From positions 149,203 through 213,202 of the forward strand of contig NZ_QXGR01000007.1 in the NCBI RefSeq assembly GCF_003604195.1: 64,000 nucleotides of DNA, read 5' to 3'. This DNA is from Simplicispira lacusdiani (GTDB lineage Bacteria; Pseudomonadota; Gammaproteobacteria; Burkholderiales; Burkholderiaceae_C). The position numbers were made by a program, and so were the translations under genes. Position 1 is the first letter of the stretch. Each line of letters begins with the position of its first letter. Under the pieces are notes generated by a model. It searched no databases. It worked only from the letters and a program-made list of their open reading frames with translations, and was not told the DNA's origin. Shown here in pieces: positions 53,501 through 62,881 of the stretch.

Positions 53501-55135
53501 TCAGCCGATCACGCGCGTGGCGGTCGCGTCCAGCTTGGGCGGATTCTCGAAAGTGTGGAAGGGCGCCGGCGAGGGCACTTCCCATTCCAGGCCTTCGGCG
53601 CCATCCCAAGGCTTCTGGGCCGCTTTCTCGCCCTGGCCGCGCATGCAGGGCCAGACCACGGCCACGAAGAAATACACCTGCGCCAGACCGAAGCCCAGCG
53701 CGCCGATGGAAGCGATCGCATTGAAGTCGGCGAACTGCATGGGGTAGTCGGCATAGCGGCGCGGCATGCCGGCCAGCCCCAGGAAGTGCATGGGGAAGAA
53801 GGTGATGTTGAAGAAGACCAGCGATACCCAGAAATGGATCTTGCCGCGCACCTCGGAATACATCACGCCGGTCCACTTGGGCAGCCAGTAGTAGACGCCG
53901 GCGAACAACGCGAACAATGAACCCGCCACCAGCACGTAGTGGAAGTGGGCCACCACGTAGTAGGTGTCCTGCAGCTGGATGTCGATCGGCGCCATGGCCA
54001 GGATCAGGCCGGTGAAGCCGCCGATGGTGAACACGAAGATGAAACCCACCGCGAACAGCATGGGCGTCTCGAAGGTCATCGAGCCGCGCCACATCGTGGC
54101 CACCCAGTTGAAGATCTTCACGGCCGTGGGCACCGAGATCAGCATGGTGGCGTACATGAAGAAGAGCTGGCCCGTCACCGGCATGCCCGTGGTGAACATG
54201 TGGTGCGCCCAGACGATGAACGACAGGATGGCGATGGACGAGGTGGCGTACACCATGGAGGCGTAGCCGAACAGCTTCTTGCGCGCGAACGCGGGCACGA
54301 TCTGGCTGATGATGCCGAAGGCCGGCAGGATCATGATGTAGACCTCGGGGTGGCCGAAGAACCAGAAGATGTGCTGGTACATCACCGGGTCGCCGCCGCC
54401 AGCGGGGTTGAAGAAGCTGGTGCCGAAGTGGCGGTCGGTCAGCGTCATGGTGATGGCGCCGGCCAGCACGGGCATCACGGCGATCAGCAGGTAGGCGGTG
54501 ATGAGCCAGGTCCAGCAGAACATGGGCATCTTCATCAGCGTCATGCCGGGCGCGCGCATGTTCAGAATGGTCACGATGATGTTGATCGAGCCCATGATGG
54601 ACGAGGCGCCGAGGATGTGCATTGCGAAGATGCCGGCATCCATCGAGGGGCCCATCTGCAGCGTCAGCGGCGCGTACAGCGTCCAGCCCGCGGCCGGCGC
54701 GCCGCCGGGCATGAAGAACGAGCCCACCAGCAACAGAGCGGCCGGGATCATCAGCCAGAAGCTGAAGTTGTTCATGCGCGCGAAGGCCATGTCGGAGGCG
54801 CCGATCTGCAGCGGCACCATCCAGTTCGCGAAGCCCACGAAGGCCGGCATGATGGCGCCGAACACCATGATGAGGCCATGCATGGTGGTGAGCTGGTTGA
54901 ACAGCTCGGGGTTCACGAGCTGCAGGCCGGGCTGGAACAGCTCGGCGCGGATCAGCAGCGCCAGCACGCCGCCCACCATCAGCATGGTGAACGCGAACAG
55001 CAGGTACAGCGTGCCGATGTCCTTGTGGTTGGTGGCGTACAGCCAGCGGCGCCAGCCGGTGGGGCCATGGTGGCCATGGGCATCTTCGTGGGCATGGCCG
55101 CCAGCATGTGCGGGGTGATCGAGAACTGCGCTCAT
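53501..55135 (-). CDS. ctaD: Cytochrome c oxidase subunit I
   Basis: A 544-residue 12-helix heme-copper subunit holding heme a and the heme a3-CuB site. [19 protein letters not shown] includes the Glu of the D channel and the His-Tyr ligand pair, so it is an A1-type enzyme. WAHHMFTTG has the CuB ligands and [10 protein letters not shown] the heme a3 and heme a ligands. It starts 30 bp after ctaC. Confidence 0.97.
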   Translation of the reverse strand: MSAVLDHPAHAGGHAHEDAHGHHGPTGWRRWLYATNHKDIGTLYLLFAFTMLMVGGVLALLIRAELFQPGLQLVNPELFNQLTTMHGLIMVFGAIMPAFVGFANWMVPLQIGASDMAFARMNNFSFWLMIPAALLLVGSFFMPGGAPAAGWTLYAPLTLQMGPSMDAGIFAMHILGASSIMGSINIIVTILNMRAPGMTLMKMPMFCWTWLITAYLLIAVMPVLAGAITMTLTDRHFGTSFFNPAGGGDPVMYQHIFWFFGHPEVYIMILPAFGIISQIVPAFARKKLFGYASMVYATSSIAILSFIVWAHHMFTTGMPVTGQLFFMYATMLISVPTAVKIFNWVATMWRGSMTFETPMLFAVGFIFVFTIGGFTGLILAMAPIDIQLQDTYYVVAHFHYVLVAGSLFALFAGVYYWLPKWTGVMYSEVRGKIHFWVSLVFFNITFFPMHFLGLAGMPRRYADYPMQFADFNAIASIGALGFGLAQVYFFVAVVWPCMRGQGEKAAQKPWDGAEGLEWEVPSPAPFHTFENPPKLDATATRVIG

Positions 55136-55165
55136 AGGGGGTTCCTCAATGCTTTCGGGCGCTGG

Positions 55166-56335
55166 TCACTTGCCGCGCTGTGCCACGACGGCGGCGGGCT
55201 GCACCAATTGGCCGGTCTTGTTGGACCAGGCGTTCTTGGTGTAGCTGACCACGGCCGCCAGGTCGGTGTCGCTGAGTTGCTTCCAGGCGGGCATGGCGCC
55301 ATTGGCCGCGCCCTGGAGCACCACCTGGAGCTGTTTCGCGGGGTCGGCATCCTTGACGATGGCCGAGCCATCGAGCGGCTTGATCGGCCCCGCGCCCTTG
55401 CCGCTGGGCTGGTGGCAGGCCGCGCAGTTGGCGGCGTAGACCTTCTCGCCGCGCTTCATCAGGTCATCGAGCGCCCAGACCTTGGCCGGATCGTCGAGCT
55501 TGGCGGCGGCCTTCTTCTGCTCGGCCTGGACCCACTGGCTGTAGTCGCTGGCCGAGAGCACCTTCACATGGATGGGCATGTAGGCATGCTCCTTGCCGCA
55601 CAGCTCGGCGCACTGGCCGTAGTAATCACCCACCTTCTCGGCGCGGAACCAGGTGTCGCGCACGAAGCCGGGGATCGCGTCCTGCTTGATGCCGAAGGCC
55701 GGCACCATGAAGGCGTGGATCACGTCGTTGGCGGTGGTGATGATGCGGATCTTTTTGCCCACCGGCACCACCAGCGGGTGGTCCACCTTGAGCAGGTAGT
55801 TGTCGGGCGCGTTGGCCACGTTGCCGCTGTTGGACATGGCGCGGTGGCTGCTGTCGAGCGTGGAGATGAAGGACAGGCCCTCGCCCTCGCCCTTGAGGTA
55901 GTCGTAGCCCCATTTCCACTGGTAGCCCGTGGTCTTGATGGTGAGATCGGCGTTGGTGGTGTCCTTCTGCGCCACCAGCACCTTGGTGGCGGGCAGCGCC
56001 ATGCCGATGACGATGAGGAAGGGGATCACCGTCCAGACCACCTCCACGGTCACGGACTCATGGAAGTTGGCGGCCTGGGCGCCCTGCGATTTGCGGTGCT
56101 TCCAGATGGCATAGAACATCACCGCGAAAACGCCGACGAAGATCACCGTGCAGATGATGAGCATCATCCAGTGCAGGAAATGCTGTTCCTCGGCGATGCG
56201 CGTGACGGGGGGGTGCAGGTTGAGCTGGTTGACGGCGGGGCCGCCCGGCAGGTCCGCCACGGCATGGGCCGCGCCGCCCACCCAGGCACCAGCCAGCAGC
56301 AGCGCGGAGGCCAGCTTGCGGGGAATGCTCTTCAT
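55166..56335 (-). CDS. ctaC: Cytochrome c oxidase subunit II with fused cytochrome c domain
   Basis: A 389-residue subunit. After a signal peptide (ending AAHA) come two membrane helices, a CuA domain with YYGQCAELCGKEHAYM, and a C-terminal cytochrome c domain with heme motif CAACH. The extra heme domain makes this the caa3-like variety of aa3 oxidase. It is the first gene of the minus-strand cluster. Start at 56335 gives the best signal peptide; an ATG at 56359 would add eight residues. Confidence 0.95.
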   Translation of the reverse strand: MKSIPRKLASALLLAGAWVGGAAHAVADLPGGPAVNQLNLHPPVTRIAEEQHFLHWMMLIICTVIFVGVFAVMFYAIWKHRKSQGAQAANFHESVTVEVVWTVIPFLIVIGMALPATKVLVAQKDTTNADLTIKTTGYQWKWGYDYLKGEGEGLSFISTLDSSHRAMSNSGNVANAPDNYLLKVDHPLVVPVGKKIRIITTANDVIHAFMVPAFGIKQDAIPGFVRDTWFRAEKVGDYYGQCAELCGKEHAYMPIHVKVLSASDYSQWVQAEQKKAAAKLDDPAKVWALDDLMKRGEKVYAANCAACHQPSGKGAGPIKPLDGSAIVKDADPAKQLQVVLQGAANGAMPAWKQLSDTDLAAVVSYTKNAWSNKTGQLVQPAAVVAQRGK

Positions 56336-56714
56336 GGTTCTCACTTGTTTCAGCCTCATAAATCCAGACCTCTGTCCCCGCACGGGCGGGTTGGGGCGGC
56401 CGGATCGCTCCGTGCCGACAGTCCGGAAACCGGACGGCAGCACCGAAGCAGCCCGCGCCAGGATGGCGTGACCAAACAGGTTGTCGTGTGTTTCCGGCGC
56501 GCCGGCGGGTGTCGTCCGGGTGCCCTGCCTTTCCGCCGCTGGAAAGACCGGCCCCGCCTGGCCGCAACGGATGGCGGCGCTCCCCCACAAATCCCCCTGA
56601 TGGCATTCGGGAAGATTGTAGCGCCGCTTGTTTTAAATCAGGGAAATGCGCGAATCATTCACACCAATACGGTGTATTTGCGACAGATCATTGACAAAAT
56701 TTGTCAGCTTCGAT
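56336..56714. other. 379-bp region upstream of ctaC without a gene
   Basis: The part near ctaC is GC-rich. Bases 56615-56714 are AT-rich, unlike most of the window. On the minus strand TACAAT (56615-56620) resembles a -10 box, but no good -35 is at the usual distance. TGACAAA-A-TTTGTCA (56692-56706) is a perfect inverted repeat and could bind a regulator. ACACC-AATAC-GGTGT (56662-56676) is another. If ctaC starts at the -10 site, its leader would be near 270 nt. Confidence 0.4.
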
Positions 56715-57623
56715 CTAGTCAACCCCATCCTTGCGCCCAGGGCCGCGCAGCATCGCGCGCATGTCCTGCAGCGAGACGGCCGCGTGCTCCGCCACGCGAA
56801 CGCGGGGCGCCGGCTTGAAGGCGTGGCCGTAGACGATCTCGAAGGTCAGCGCCAGCTGGCCAGTCTGCGGGTCGGCCAGGCGCTCGGTCAGTTCACGCAA
56901 CAGCCGCCCATGCCAACCCCGCCCGCGCAGACCGGCAAAGCGCTGCGGATGCAGGTTGGCGCCCAGCTCGCGCAGCTCCTGGAGCAGGCGTTCGGCGGTG
57001 GCGAAGGTCAGCGTGATGCGCTCCATGTCCATCACCGGCTCGGCGAAGCCCGCCTCGATCAGCATGTCGCCCCAGTCGTGCATGTCGGTGAAGGCATGGC
57101 CGGGCGCGGGCCAGCCCAGCGCCTCGTACATGGCGCGCAGTTCACGCAGCGAATCGGGCCCCAGGCACGAGAACATCAGGTAGCCATCCACCGCCAGCGC
57201 GTCGTGCCACTGCGCGATCAGCGCCTGCGGGTCGGGCGCCATGTGCAGCGCCATGTTGGCCCAGAGCATCTGCACCGCGCCGCGCCCGGGCGGCTCCAAG
57301 CGCACGGCGCCGCCCTTCCAGCGCGCGGCGCTCCACCAGGGCGCGGCGAGCGCGCTGGCCGCGCGCGGACGCATAGGCGCCGAGGTTTCGACCACATGGC
57401 AGGCGGCGTCGGGGTAGCGCTGGCGCACCAGTGCATGGGCCTGCAGGCCGCCGCGCACCGCGTCCCAGTGGCACCAGGACAGCGGCGCCTCGCGGATCCA
57501 TTGCAGACGCCCTTCCATGCGCCGCGCCACCTCCTCGTGCAGCCAGGGGGAATGCGCGGGCGCGGCGGTGTGCCAGCGGGCGGCGGCAATGGGATCGATC
57601 GTGGGAGGGCGCTCTGACGGCAT
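56715..57623 (-). CDS. SAM-dependent methyltransferase, BioC-like
   Basis: A 302-residue protein of the class I methyltransferase fold. MLWANMALHMAPDPQALIAQWHDALAVDGYLMFSCLGPDSLRELR matches BioC and related methyltransferases. The usual glycine-rich SAM loop is not obvious, so the SAM site may be diverged. BioC methylates malonyl-ACP for biotin synthesis, but no other bio gene is nearby. Start at 57623; upstream ATGs would run into the divergent comF start at 57673. Confidence 0.85.
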   Translation of the reverse strand: MPSERPPTIDPIAAARWHTAAPAHSPWLHEEVARRMEGRLQWIREAPLSWCHWDAVRGGLQAHALVRQRYPDAACHVVETSAPMRPRAASALAAPWWSAARWKGGAVRLEPPGRGAVQMLWANMALHMAPDPQALIAQWHDALAVDGYLMFSCLGPDSLRELRAMYEALGWPAPGHAFTDMHDWGDMLIEAGFAEPVMDMERITLTFATAERLLQELRELGANLHPQRFAGLRGRGWHGRLLRELTERLADPQTGQLALTFEIVYGHAFKPAPRVRVAEHAAVSLQDMRAMLRGPGRKDGVD

Positions 57624-57672
57624 GGGGCAAGGGTCCGGGACAAAGGGAAAAGCGCATATATTGGACACCATC

Positions 57673-58398
57673 ATGCTCGGACGGCTTGCATCAGGGGTAT
57701 CCACGGGCCTGCAGGCCCTGGCGGCGCGCCTGCCCAGCCAGTGCGCCGTCTGCCACGCCTGGCCCGCGCAGCGCGTGTGCGAGGCCTGCGCCGCGCGCTT
57801 TGCCCAGCCACGCGCGCGTTGCACCCGCTGCGCCCTGCCCCTGCCCGCGGGCCAGGCATGCTGCGGCGCCTGTCTGCGCCACCCTCCGCCCCTCGATGCC
57901 TGCGTGGCGGCGGTGGACTACGGCTATCCCTGGGCCGGCATCCTGGCGGATTTCAAGTTCCGGGGCGATCCCGGCTGGGCCGGCACCCTGGTGACGCTGC
58001 TGCGCAGCACCCCCTGGGCAGAGCCGCTGCTGGAGGCCGCCGACACCGTGCTGCCCGTGCCGCTGTCGCGCCAGCGCCTGTGCGAGCGCGGCTTCAACCA
58101 GTCGCTGCTGTTGGCCCGGCATCTCGCGCCGCGCAAGACCGATGCGAACCTGCTGCTGCGCCTGCACGACACGCCCGCCCAGCATGGCCTGCCACGGGCG
58201 CGGCGCCTGCGCAACCTGCGCGGCGCCTTCGCCGTGGAACCGCTGCGCGCGGCACGGGTGCAGGGCCGGAGCGTCGTGCTGGTGGACGACGTGATGACCA
58301 CCGGCGCCACGCTGCACGCGGCGGCGGCGGCCCTGCGCCAGGCGGGTGCGCGGCAGGTCTCCGCCCTGGTGGTGGCCCGCACGGATGCGCCCGGATGA
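57673..58398 (+). CDS. ComF family phosphoribosyltransferase-like protein
   Basis: A 241-residue ComF/GntX-family protein. The N terminus has zinc-finger cysteines (CAVCHAW, CEAC, CTRC, CCGAC). The C-terminal half has the PRPP-binding motif VVLVDDVMTTGATLHAA. The family is linked to DNA uptake in competent bacteria but is widespread in others. The start is 50 bp from the divergent methyltransferase. trmL follows 59 bp downstream. Confidence 0.92.
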   Translation: MLGRLASGVSTGLQALAARLPSQCAVCHAWPAQRVCEACAARFAQPRARCTRCALPLPAGQACCGACLRHPPPLDACVAAVDYGYPWAGILADFKFRGDPGWAGTLVTLLRSTPWAEPLLEAADTVLPVPLSRQRLCERGFNQSLLLARHLAPRKTDANLLLRLHDTPAQHGLPRARRLRNLRGAFAVEPLRAARVQGRSVVLVDDVMTTGATLHAAAAALRQAGARQVSALVVARTDAPG

Positions 58399-58456
58399 AA
58401 CCCATTTTTACGAAGCCCGCGGCCAGGGCCCGTCCACCCACCCCACAATACGCGCC

Positions 58457-58951
58457 ATGTTCCATGTCGTTCTGGTCGAACCCGAAATCCCCCCCAACAC
58501 CGGCAACGTGATCCGCCTGGCCGCCAACACCGGCTGCACGCTGCACCTGATCGAGCCCCTGGGCTTCTCGATGGAGGACCGGCTCATGCGCCGCGCCGGG
58601 CTGGACTACCACGAATACGCACGCGTGCTCCGCCATGCGGGCTGGACGGCCTTCGTGCGTTCGCAGCACCCCGACCCGGCGCGCATGTTCGCGCTCACCA
58701 CGCACGCCACCCGCGCCGTGCATGACAACGCCTTCCTGCCCGGCGACTGGCTGGTGTTCGGCGCCGAGACACGGGGACTGCCGCCGGAGCTGCGCGAGAC
58801 CTTCGCGCCCGCGCAGCGCCTGCGCCTGCCCATGGTGCCGGGCCAGCGCAGCCTGAACCTGTCGAATGCGGTGGCCGTGACGGTGTTCGAAGCCTGGCGG
58901 CAGAACGGCTTCGCCCTCGCGCCCTCCCCCAGCGCCGCCCCCGCCGTTTGA
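58457..58951 (+). CDS. trmL: tRNA (cytidine(34)-2'-O)-methyltransferase
   Basis: A 164-residue SPOUT-fold enzyme methylating the wobble base of tRNA-Leu. It has VLVEPEIPPNTGNVIRLAANTG at the N terminus, LVFGAETRGLP and the knot motif VPGQRSLNLSNAVAVTVFEA. The length matches TrmL. It follows comF in the same direction. Confidence 0.95.
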   Translation: MFHVVLVEPEIPPNTGNVIRLAANTGCTLHLIEPLGFSMEDRLMRRAGLDYHEYARVLRHAGWTAFVRSQHPDPARMFALTTHATRAVHDNAFLPGDWLVFGAETRGLPPELRETFAPAQRLRLPMVPGQRSLNLSNAVAVTVFEAWRQNGFALAPSPSAAPAV

Positions 58952-58952
58952 T

Positions 58953-59891
58953 TCAGGCTGGCGCGCCGCCTTGCTGCAGCGCCACGGCCTGGGGTATCTG
59001 CTCGGTCACGAAATCCAGGAAGGCCTTGGCGCGCGCCGGCAGCATGCGGCGGGACGGCAGCGCAGCATAGACCGTGTAGCGCGCATACATCCAGTCGGGC
59101 AGCACATGCACGAGCGCGCCGCTGTCCAGGTGCGGCTGGACCAGCAGCCGCGCCATCACGGCCACGCCCACGCCGTCGAGCGTGGCGCGCAGCAGCAGGT
59201 CGGTGCTGACCGACTGCAGCGCCACCGGCATGTCCACCTCGGCATCGGGCTCCTCGCCGCGCAGGTGGCGCAGGCACAGCTTGCGCCCGTTGTGGGCGCG
59301 GGCGGCCACGCCGTTGTCGCGCAGGTACTGGTGGGCCACGAGGTCCGCCGGCTCGTCGGGCATGCCCATGCGTTCGAGGTAAGCGGGCGACGCCACGACG
59401 ATGGCCTCGCCCTGGAACAGCGCGCGCGCGACGATGTTGCTGTCCACCCCTTCGGGCAGCACCATCAGCGTGACATCGAAGCCATCCACCCGTGACGAGG
59501 CGAAGTTGTCGGTCGCGACATCCAGCAGCAAGCGCGGATAGCGCGCGCGCCACTGCGGCACCAGCGGCGCCAGGAAATAGGTGGCCAGCACCGGCGGCAC
59601 AAGCACATGCACCGTGCCGCGCAGGTCGCGCGTGCTCGCGGCCGCGGCGGCCTCGGCGTCCTCGATCTCGTGCAGGATGGCACGCACGCGCAGCAGGTAG
59701 GCCTCTCCCGCATCGGTAAGCGCGAGCTTGCGCGTGGTGCGCTGCAGCAGCCGCGTGCCCAGGTGCTGCTCCAGCTCGGCCACCATGCGCGTGACCACGG
59801 GCGGCGACATGTCCATGGCGCGCGCGGCGGCGGCAAAACCGCCCTCGTCGACGACGCGGGCGAACACCCTCATGGCTTGCAGACGGTCCAT
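58953..59891 (-). CDS. LysR-family transcriptional regulator
   Basis: A 312-residue regulator with a winged helix-turn-helix (VVDEGGFAAAARAMDMSPPVVTRMVAELEQHLGTRLLQRTTRK) and a substrate-binding domain. AGGGG lies upstream of the ATG. It converges on trmL. The upstream neighbour is a family 2 repeat rather than a divergent target gene, so its target is not obvious. Confidence 0.94.
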   Translation of the reverse strand: MDRLQAMRVFARVVDEGGFAAAARAMDMSPPVVTRMVAELEQHLGTRLLQRTTRKLALTDAGEAYLLRVRAILHEIEDAEAAAAASTRDLRGTVHVLVPPVLATYFLAPLVPQWRARYPRLLLDVATDNFASSRVDGFDVTLMVLPEGVDSNIVARALFQGEAIVVASPAYLERMGMPDEPADLVAHQYLRDNGVAARAHNGRKLCLRHLRGEEPDAEVDMPVALQSVSTDLLLRATLDGVGVAVMARLLVQPHLDSGALVHVLPDWMYARYTVYAALPSRRMLPARAKAFLDFVTEQIPQAVALQQGGAPA

Positions 59892-59970
59892 GGTTCAGCC
59901 CCTTTGCCCAGCACGCGCCGGGCCTGAAGAATGGTCATGGAAGCAAGCCAGCCTTCCGTCGCGCTGCGCA

Positions 59971-60108
59971 GCCTTCACGGCCTTTGCAACTGGCGCGGCC
60001 CAGACCAGCGACCGCCGCGCAAGGGCCGCCCCGCCGCGCTGGCGGTGTCCCCCTTCCCGCATGGCGCAGCCATGCGAGAGAAGGGGGAAGCGGCGCAGCC
60101 GCTCAGGG
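59971..60108 (-). repeat. Dispersed repeat family 2, copy B
   Basis: On the minus strand it has CCCCCTTCTCTCGCATGG, CGGGAAGGGGGACACCGCCAG, GGCCCTTGCGCGGCGGTCGCT and CTGGGCCGCGCC, as in copy A (15265-15385). It fills most of the 227-bp gap between the MaoC and LysR genes; nothing else is seen there. Confidence 0.65.
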
Positions 60109-60118
60109 AGTTGACACC

Positions 60119-60583
60119 TTATGCCGGCGCGCCGTAGCTGCGCGAGAGCGATTCGGCCACGCAGGCGGGCTTGTCGCCGCCCTCGCGTTCCACCGTGACC
60201 AGCCAGGTCATCTGCATGCCGTCGGGCGGCAGCGGCTCGGTGGCCTGCAACGTGAGGCGGGCACGCACACGGCTGCCCACGGGCACCGGCGAGGTGAAGC
60301 GCACGCGGTTCAGGCCGTAGTTCACCCCCATGCGCGCGCCCTCGGTGCGCACCGCCAACTCGAAGAAGCGCGGAATCAGCGACAGCGTGAGGAAGCCGTG
60401 CGCGATCGGCGCGCCGAAGGGCCCGGCCTTGGCGCGCTCGGGGTCCACGTGGATCCACTGGTGGTCGCCCGTGGCCTGGGCGAACAGGTTGACCTGTTCC
60501 TGCGTGATGGTGATCCAGTCGGTCACGGCGACCTCCTGGCCCACGCAGGCGCTCATCTCGGAGTAGGAATGGAAAATCTTCAT
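60119..60583 (-). CDS. MaoC family dehydratase
   Basis: A 154-residue hot-dog-fold protein of the (R)-specific enoyl-CoA hydratase type. It has WITITQEQVNLFAQATGDHQWIHVDPERAK with the catalytic Asp and His, then FGAPIAHGFLTLSLIP. Usual substrates are enoyl-CoA thioesters. Start at MKIFHSY. It follows the ParA gene by 60 bp on the same strand; I see no functional link. Confidence 0.93.
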   Translation of the reverse strand: MKIFHSYSEMSACVGQEVAVTDWITITQEQVNLFAQATGDHQWIHVDPERAKAGPFGAPIAHGFLTLSLIPRFFELAVRTEGARMGVNYGLNRVRFTSPVPVGSRVRARLTLQATEPLPPDGMQMTWLVTVEREGGDKPACVAESLSRSYGAPA

Positions 60584-60643
60584 GGCACCAATGTAGCGCC
60601 GCCTCCCCATGCGCGATGTCTGGCCGGCGACAGCGGCGCGCGC

Positions 60644-61261
60644 TCACGAATCCAGCCATGCGCAAATGCCCTGCCATTGCTCCAGGTCGCGTGCCACGCG
60701 GCCCGGCGTCACGTCGAACAGCGTGAGGCCGTGGGCAGCGAGGTGGAGGTAGTTCTGCGTGTCGCGCAAATAGCCCAGCACGGGAAATCCCAGGCTGTCG
60801 ACGAAATGGTGCAGTTGCTCGGCCGCGCGCGTGCGCTCGTCCACGCGCATGCCCACGATGCCCACCTCGGCGCGCCCGGCGCGGCGGTGCGCGGCGAGCT
60901 GGTCGAGGAATTCGCGCGTGGCGAAGATGTCGAACACGCTGGGCTGCAGCGGCACGATGATCTTGTCGGCCAGCTTGAGCACATCGCCCAGGCGCCAGCC
61001 GTGCAGGCCGGCGGGCGTGTCGAGCACCGCATGGCGGCACTCCCGGGGCGGGCGCGAGATCATGTCGGCGCTGGCATCCCAGGTGCCGATGGCGCGCGCG
61101 GCCGGCGGGCGCAGGCCCAGCCACAGGCGCGCGGACTGCTGCCGGTCGACGTCGCCCAGCGCTACCGCGTGGCCCTGGCGCGCCCAGTAGCCCGCGATGT
61201 TCGTCGCCAGCGTGGACTTGCCCACGCCGCCCTTCGGATTGGCCACTACAACCACTGGCAT
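60644..61261 (-). CDS. ParA/MinD-like ATPase, without ParB partner
   Basis: A 205-residue P-loop ATPase. The deviant Walker A is VVANPKGGVGKSTLATNIAG. Switch motifs AVLDTPAGLHG and LVPLQPSVFD-like IIVPLQPS are present. It has no DNA-binding N terminus and no adjacent parB or parS-like site was seen, so it is more like the orphan ParA proteins that position cellular cargo than a chromosome partition protein. Target unknown. Confidence 0.88.
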   Translation of the reverse strand: MPVVVVANPKGGVGKSTLATNIAGYWARQGHAVALGDVDRQQSARLWLGLRPPAARAIGTWDASADMISRPPRECRHAVLDTPAGLHGWRLGDVLKLADKIIVPLQPSVFDIFATREFLDQLAAHRRAGRAEVGIVGMRVDERTRAAEQLHHFVDSLGFPVLGYLRDTQNYLHLAAHGLTLFDVTPGRVARDLEQWQGICAWLDS

Positions 61262-61324
61262 CTCGACCTCCTCACAACGGGTTTCACGGCAGCATAAGCG
61301 AAAAGTGCCTCAACCACCCAATGG

Positions 61325-61356
61325 TAAAGCGCAAGCAGCTATCAAATAGATAGCAT
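61325..61356 (-). repeat. Dispersed repeat family 1, partial copy
   Basis: On the minus strand it has CTATCTATTTGATAGCTGCT then TGCGCTTTACC, the first half of the family core. It lies between the ParA and LysE genes. Confidence 0.6.
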
Positions 61357-61376
61357 TCAAAATAGGTACAGGAAGC

Positions 61377-62015
61377 TCAGGCGTGCTGGCCGCCGCGCTT
61401 GACGAAGAACAGCCCGGCGCCGACCGCCATCAGCAGGCCGCCGAACACGCGGTTCTGGGCGCGCACCGCGCGGGCGCTGCGCATCAGGCGGCGCAGCGCG
61501 CTGGCGCCCGCCGCGTAGCCGTGCATCACCACCACATCCACCGCCACGGTGGTGGCGGCCATCACCAGCAGCTGCGTCCACAGCGGACGGGTGTCGGTCA
61601 TGAACTGCGGCAGCACGGCCACCATGAAGATGATGCCCTTGGGGTTGGTGGCATTGGTGAGGAAGCCGGTCAGGCAGCGCTTCTGCCACGGCCCGGCCGG
61701 GGACTCCTCATCGCCCTGCAGCGGCGAGGCGTCGCCCGCGCGCCACTGCGAGAAGCCCACGTAGATCAGATAGCAGGCGCCCAGCACCTTCACCACGCTG
61801 AACGCCAGCTCGGAAGCCAGCAGCAGCGAGCCCACGCCCGCGCCCGCGATGAACAGGATCAGCAGCAGCCCCAGCTGCAGGCCCAGGATGGTGGCGCCGG
61901 CCTTGCGCACGCCGTAGTTGAGGCCGTGGCTCATGGACAGCACCGCGCCCGAGCCGGGCGACACCGCGATCAGGCACGAGGCCACGAAAAAAGCCAGCCA
62001 GGTCTGCAGGTCCAT
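61377..62015 (-). CDS. LysE/RhtB family amino-acid exporter
   Basis: A 212-residue membrane protein with about six membrane segments. The N-terminal signature CLIAVSPGSGAVLSMSHGLNYGVRKAG is the LysE/RhtB pattern, as is FLTNATNPKGIIFMVAVLPQFM. The family exports amino acids, homoserine or related compounds. Start at MDLQTWL; a longer frame upstream is less likely. Substrate unknown. Confidence 0.93.
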   Translation of the reverse strand: MDLQTWLAFFVASCLIAVSPGSGAVLSMSHGLNYGVRKAGATILGLQLGLLLILFIAGAGVGSLLLASELAFSVVKVLGACYLIYVGFSQWRAGDASPLQGDEESPAGPWQKRCLTGFLTNATNPKGIIFMVAVLPQFMTDTRPLWTQLLVMAATTVAVDVVVMHGYAAGASALRRLMRSARAVRAQNRVFGGLLMAVGAGLFFVKRGGQHA

Positions 62016-62108
62016 GAACACACCATCCAAAAACACAAGGGGCTGGCATCTTAGCAACGCGGGCCGCGCCCGCGCCACGGCCGCCGCAAAGCCCCGTGTG
62101 CCAGCCCG

Positions 62109-62660
62109 CTATGCGGAATACAGCGGGTAGAGGGTTTCTTCCTCGCGGCGGATGCGCTCCGCCAGCACCTTGCCGATGCCTTCGAGCGCCTCGCTGAACT
62201 GCTGCGCGAATTCGGGGTGGCGGGCCAGGTCGCGGTAGTCGGTCAGGAACGCCACCACCGCCTTGCCGATGTCGTCCATCTCGTGGCGGAAGGAGCGGAT
62301 GAGCTGGTGGCTGGATGCGTCCTTGGCCAGCGCGTGTTCCAGATAGACATAGAGGCGCACGTTCTCGGTCAGCAGGTGGCTCTGCAGGAGGATGCGAAAT
62401 TCCTCCAGATGGCGCGCGGCCTGCACGACGTCGCCGCGGCGCGCGGCGGTCTGGGTCTGGGTATAGAGACGCAGCAGGGCCTGGTGGTCCTGCTGCAGCT
62501 TGCCCACAAGGTCGGGGTGAAAGTGGATCGCCGTGCCCGGCGCGACATTCTCGGTCGCCGCCACGGGAGGCTTCTCCGGAGCCGCCGGTGCCTTGGGCGG
62601 TGCCACAACCCCGCCATGGGCGGGCTCCTTCTTGCCAAAAAGCCAATCGAACAGATACAT
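62109..62660 (-). CDS. Hemerythrin-domain (HHE) protein
   Basis: A 183-residue protein. After a 45-residue Pro/Ala-rich N terminus come four helices with iron-ligand candidates QDHQALLRLY, QSHLLTENVRLY, FRHEMDDIGK and REEETLYPLY. Such domains bind a di-iron centre and oxygen or nitric oxide. GGGAG is upstream of the ATG. No partner gene is evident. Confidence 0.88.
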   Translation of the reverse strand: MYLFDWLFGKKEPAHGGVVAPPKAPAAPEKPPVAATENVAPGTAIHFHPDLVGKLQQDHQALLRLYTQTQTAARRGDVVQAARHLEEFRILLQSHLLTENVRLYVYLEHALAKDASSHQLIRSFRHEMDDIGKAVVAFLTDYRDLARHPEFAQQFSEALEGIGKVLAERIRREEETLYPLYSA

Positions 62661-62819
62661 GGTCTCCCCATTGCGCGGCCCTGGATCGGCCGCAGGGCAG
62701 ACCTTAGGACCGGGCGCCTGGTGCGACCTTAATCCATATCAATCAAGTGGTTATTTGCAGTGCAGCATGGGCAAAGCGCCACACCGGGCGCGTCCTTCCA
62801 TGCAGTTCCCGCTTGATGC

Positions 62820-62862
62820 AAAAAGAGCTGCCAGCGCCCATACCACGGGCGCTGGCAGCTCT
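62820..62862 (-). terminator. Strong intrinsic terminator after the second Bug gene
   Basis: Two 16-nt arms (62824-62839 and 62847-62862) pair perfectly across a 7-nt loop. On the minus strand five T follow the stem. It lies 20 bp after the stop of the minus-strand Bug gene at 62882. The sequence belongs to dispersed repeat family 1. Confidence 0.88.
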
Positions 62863-62876
62863 GTTTTCAATAGCAA
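62820..62876 (-). repeat. Dispersed repeat family 1, copy with perfect hairpin
   Basis: Contains a variant of the family core with two perfectly complementary 16-bp arms, followed by GTTTTCAATAGCAAT. Unlike other copies the arms are fully symmetrical. Confidence 0.6.
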
Positions 62877-62881
62877 TCCGA

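Noticed and set aside
56615..56620. TACAAT as a clear ctaC promoter
   Set aside because: No matching -35 is at a normal distance, so I list it only as part of a region and not as a promoter.
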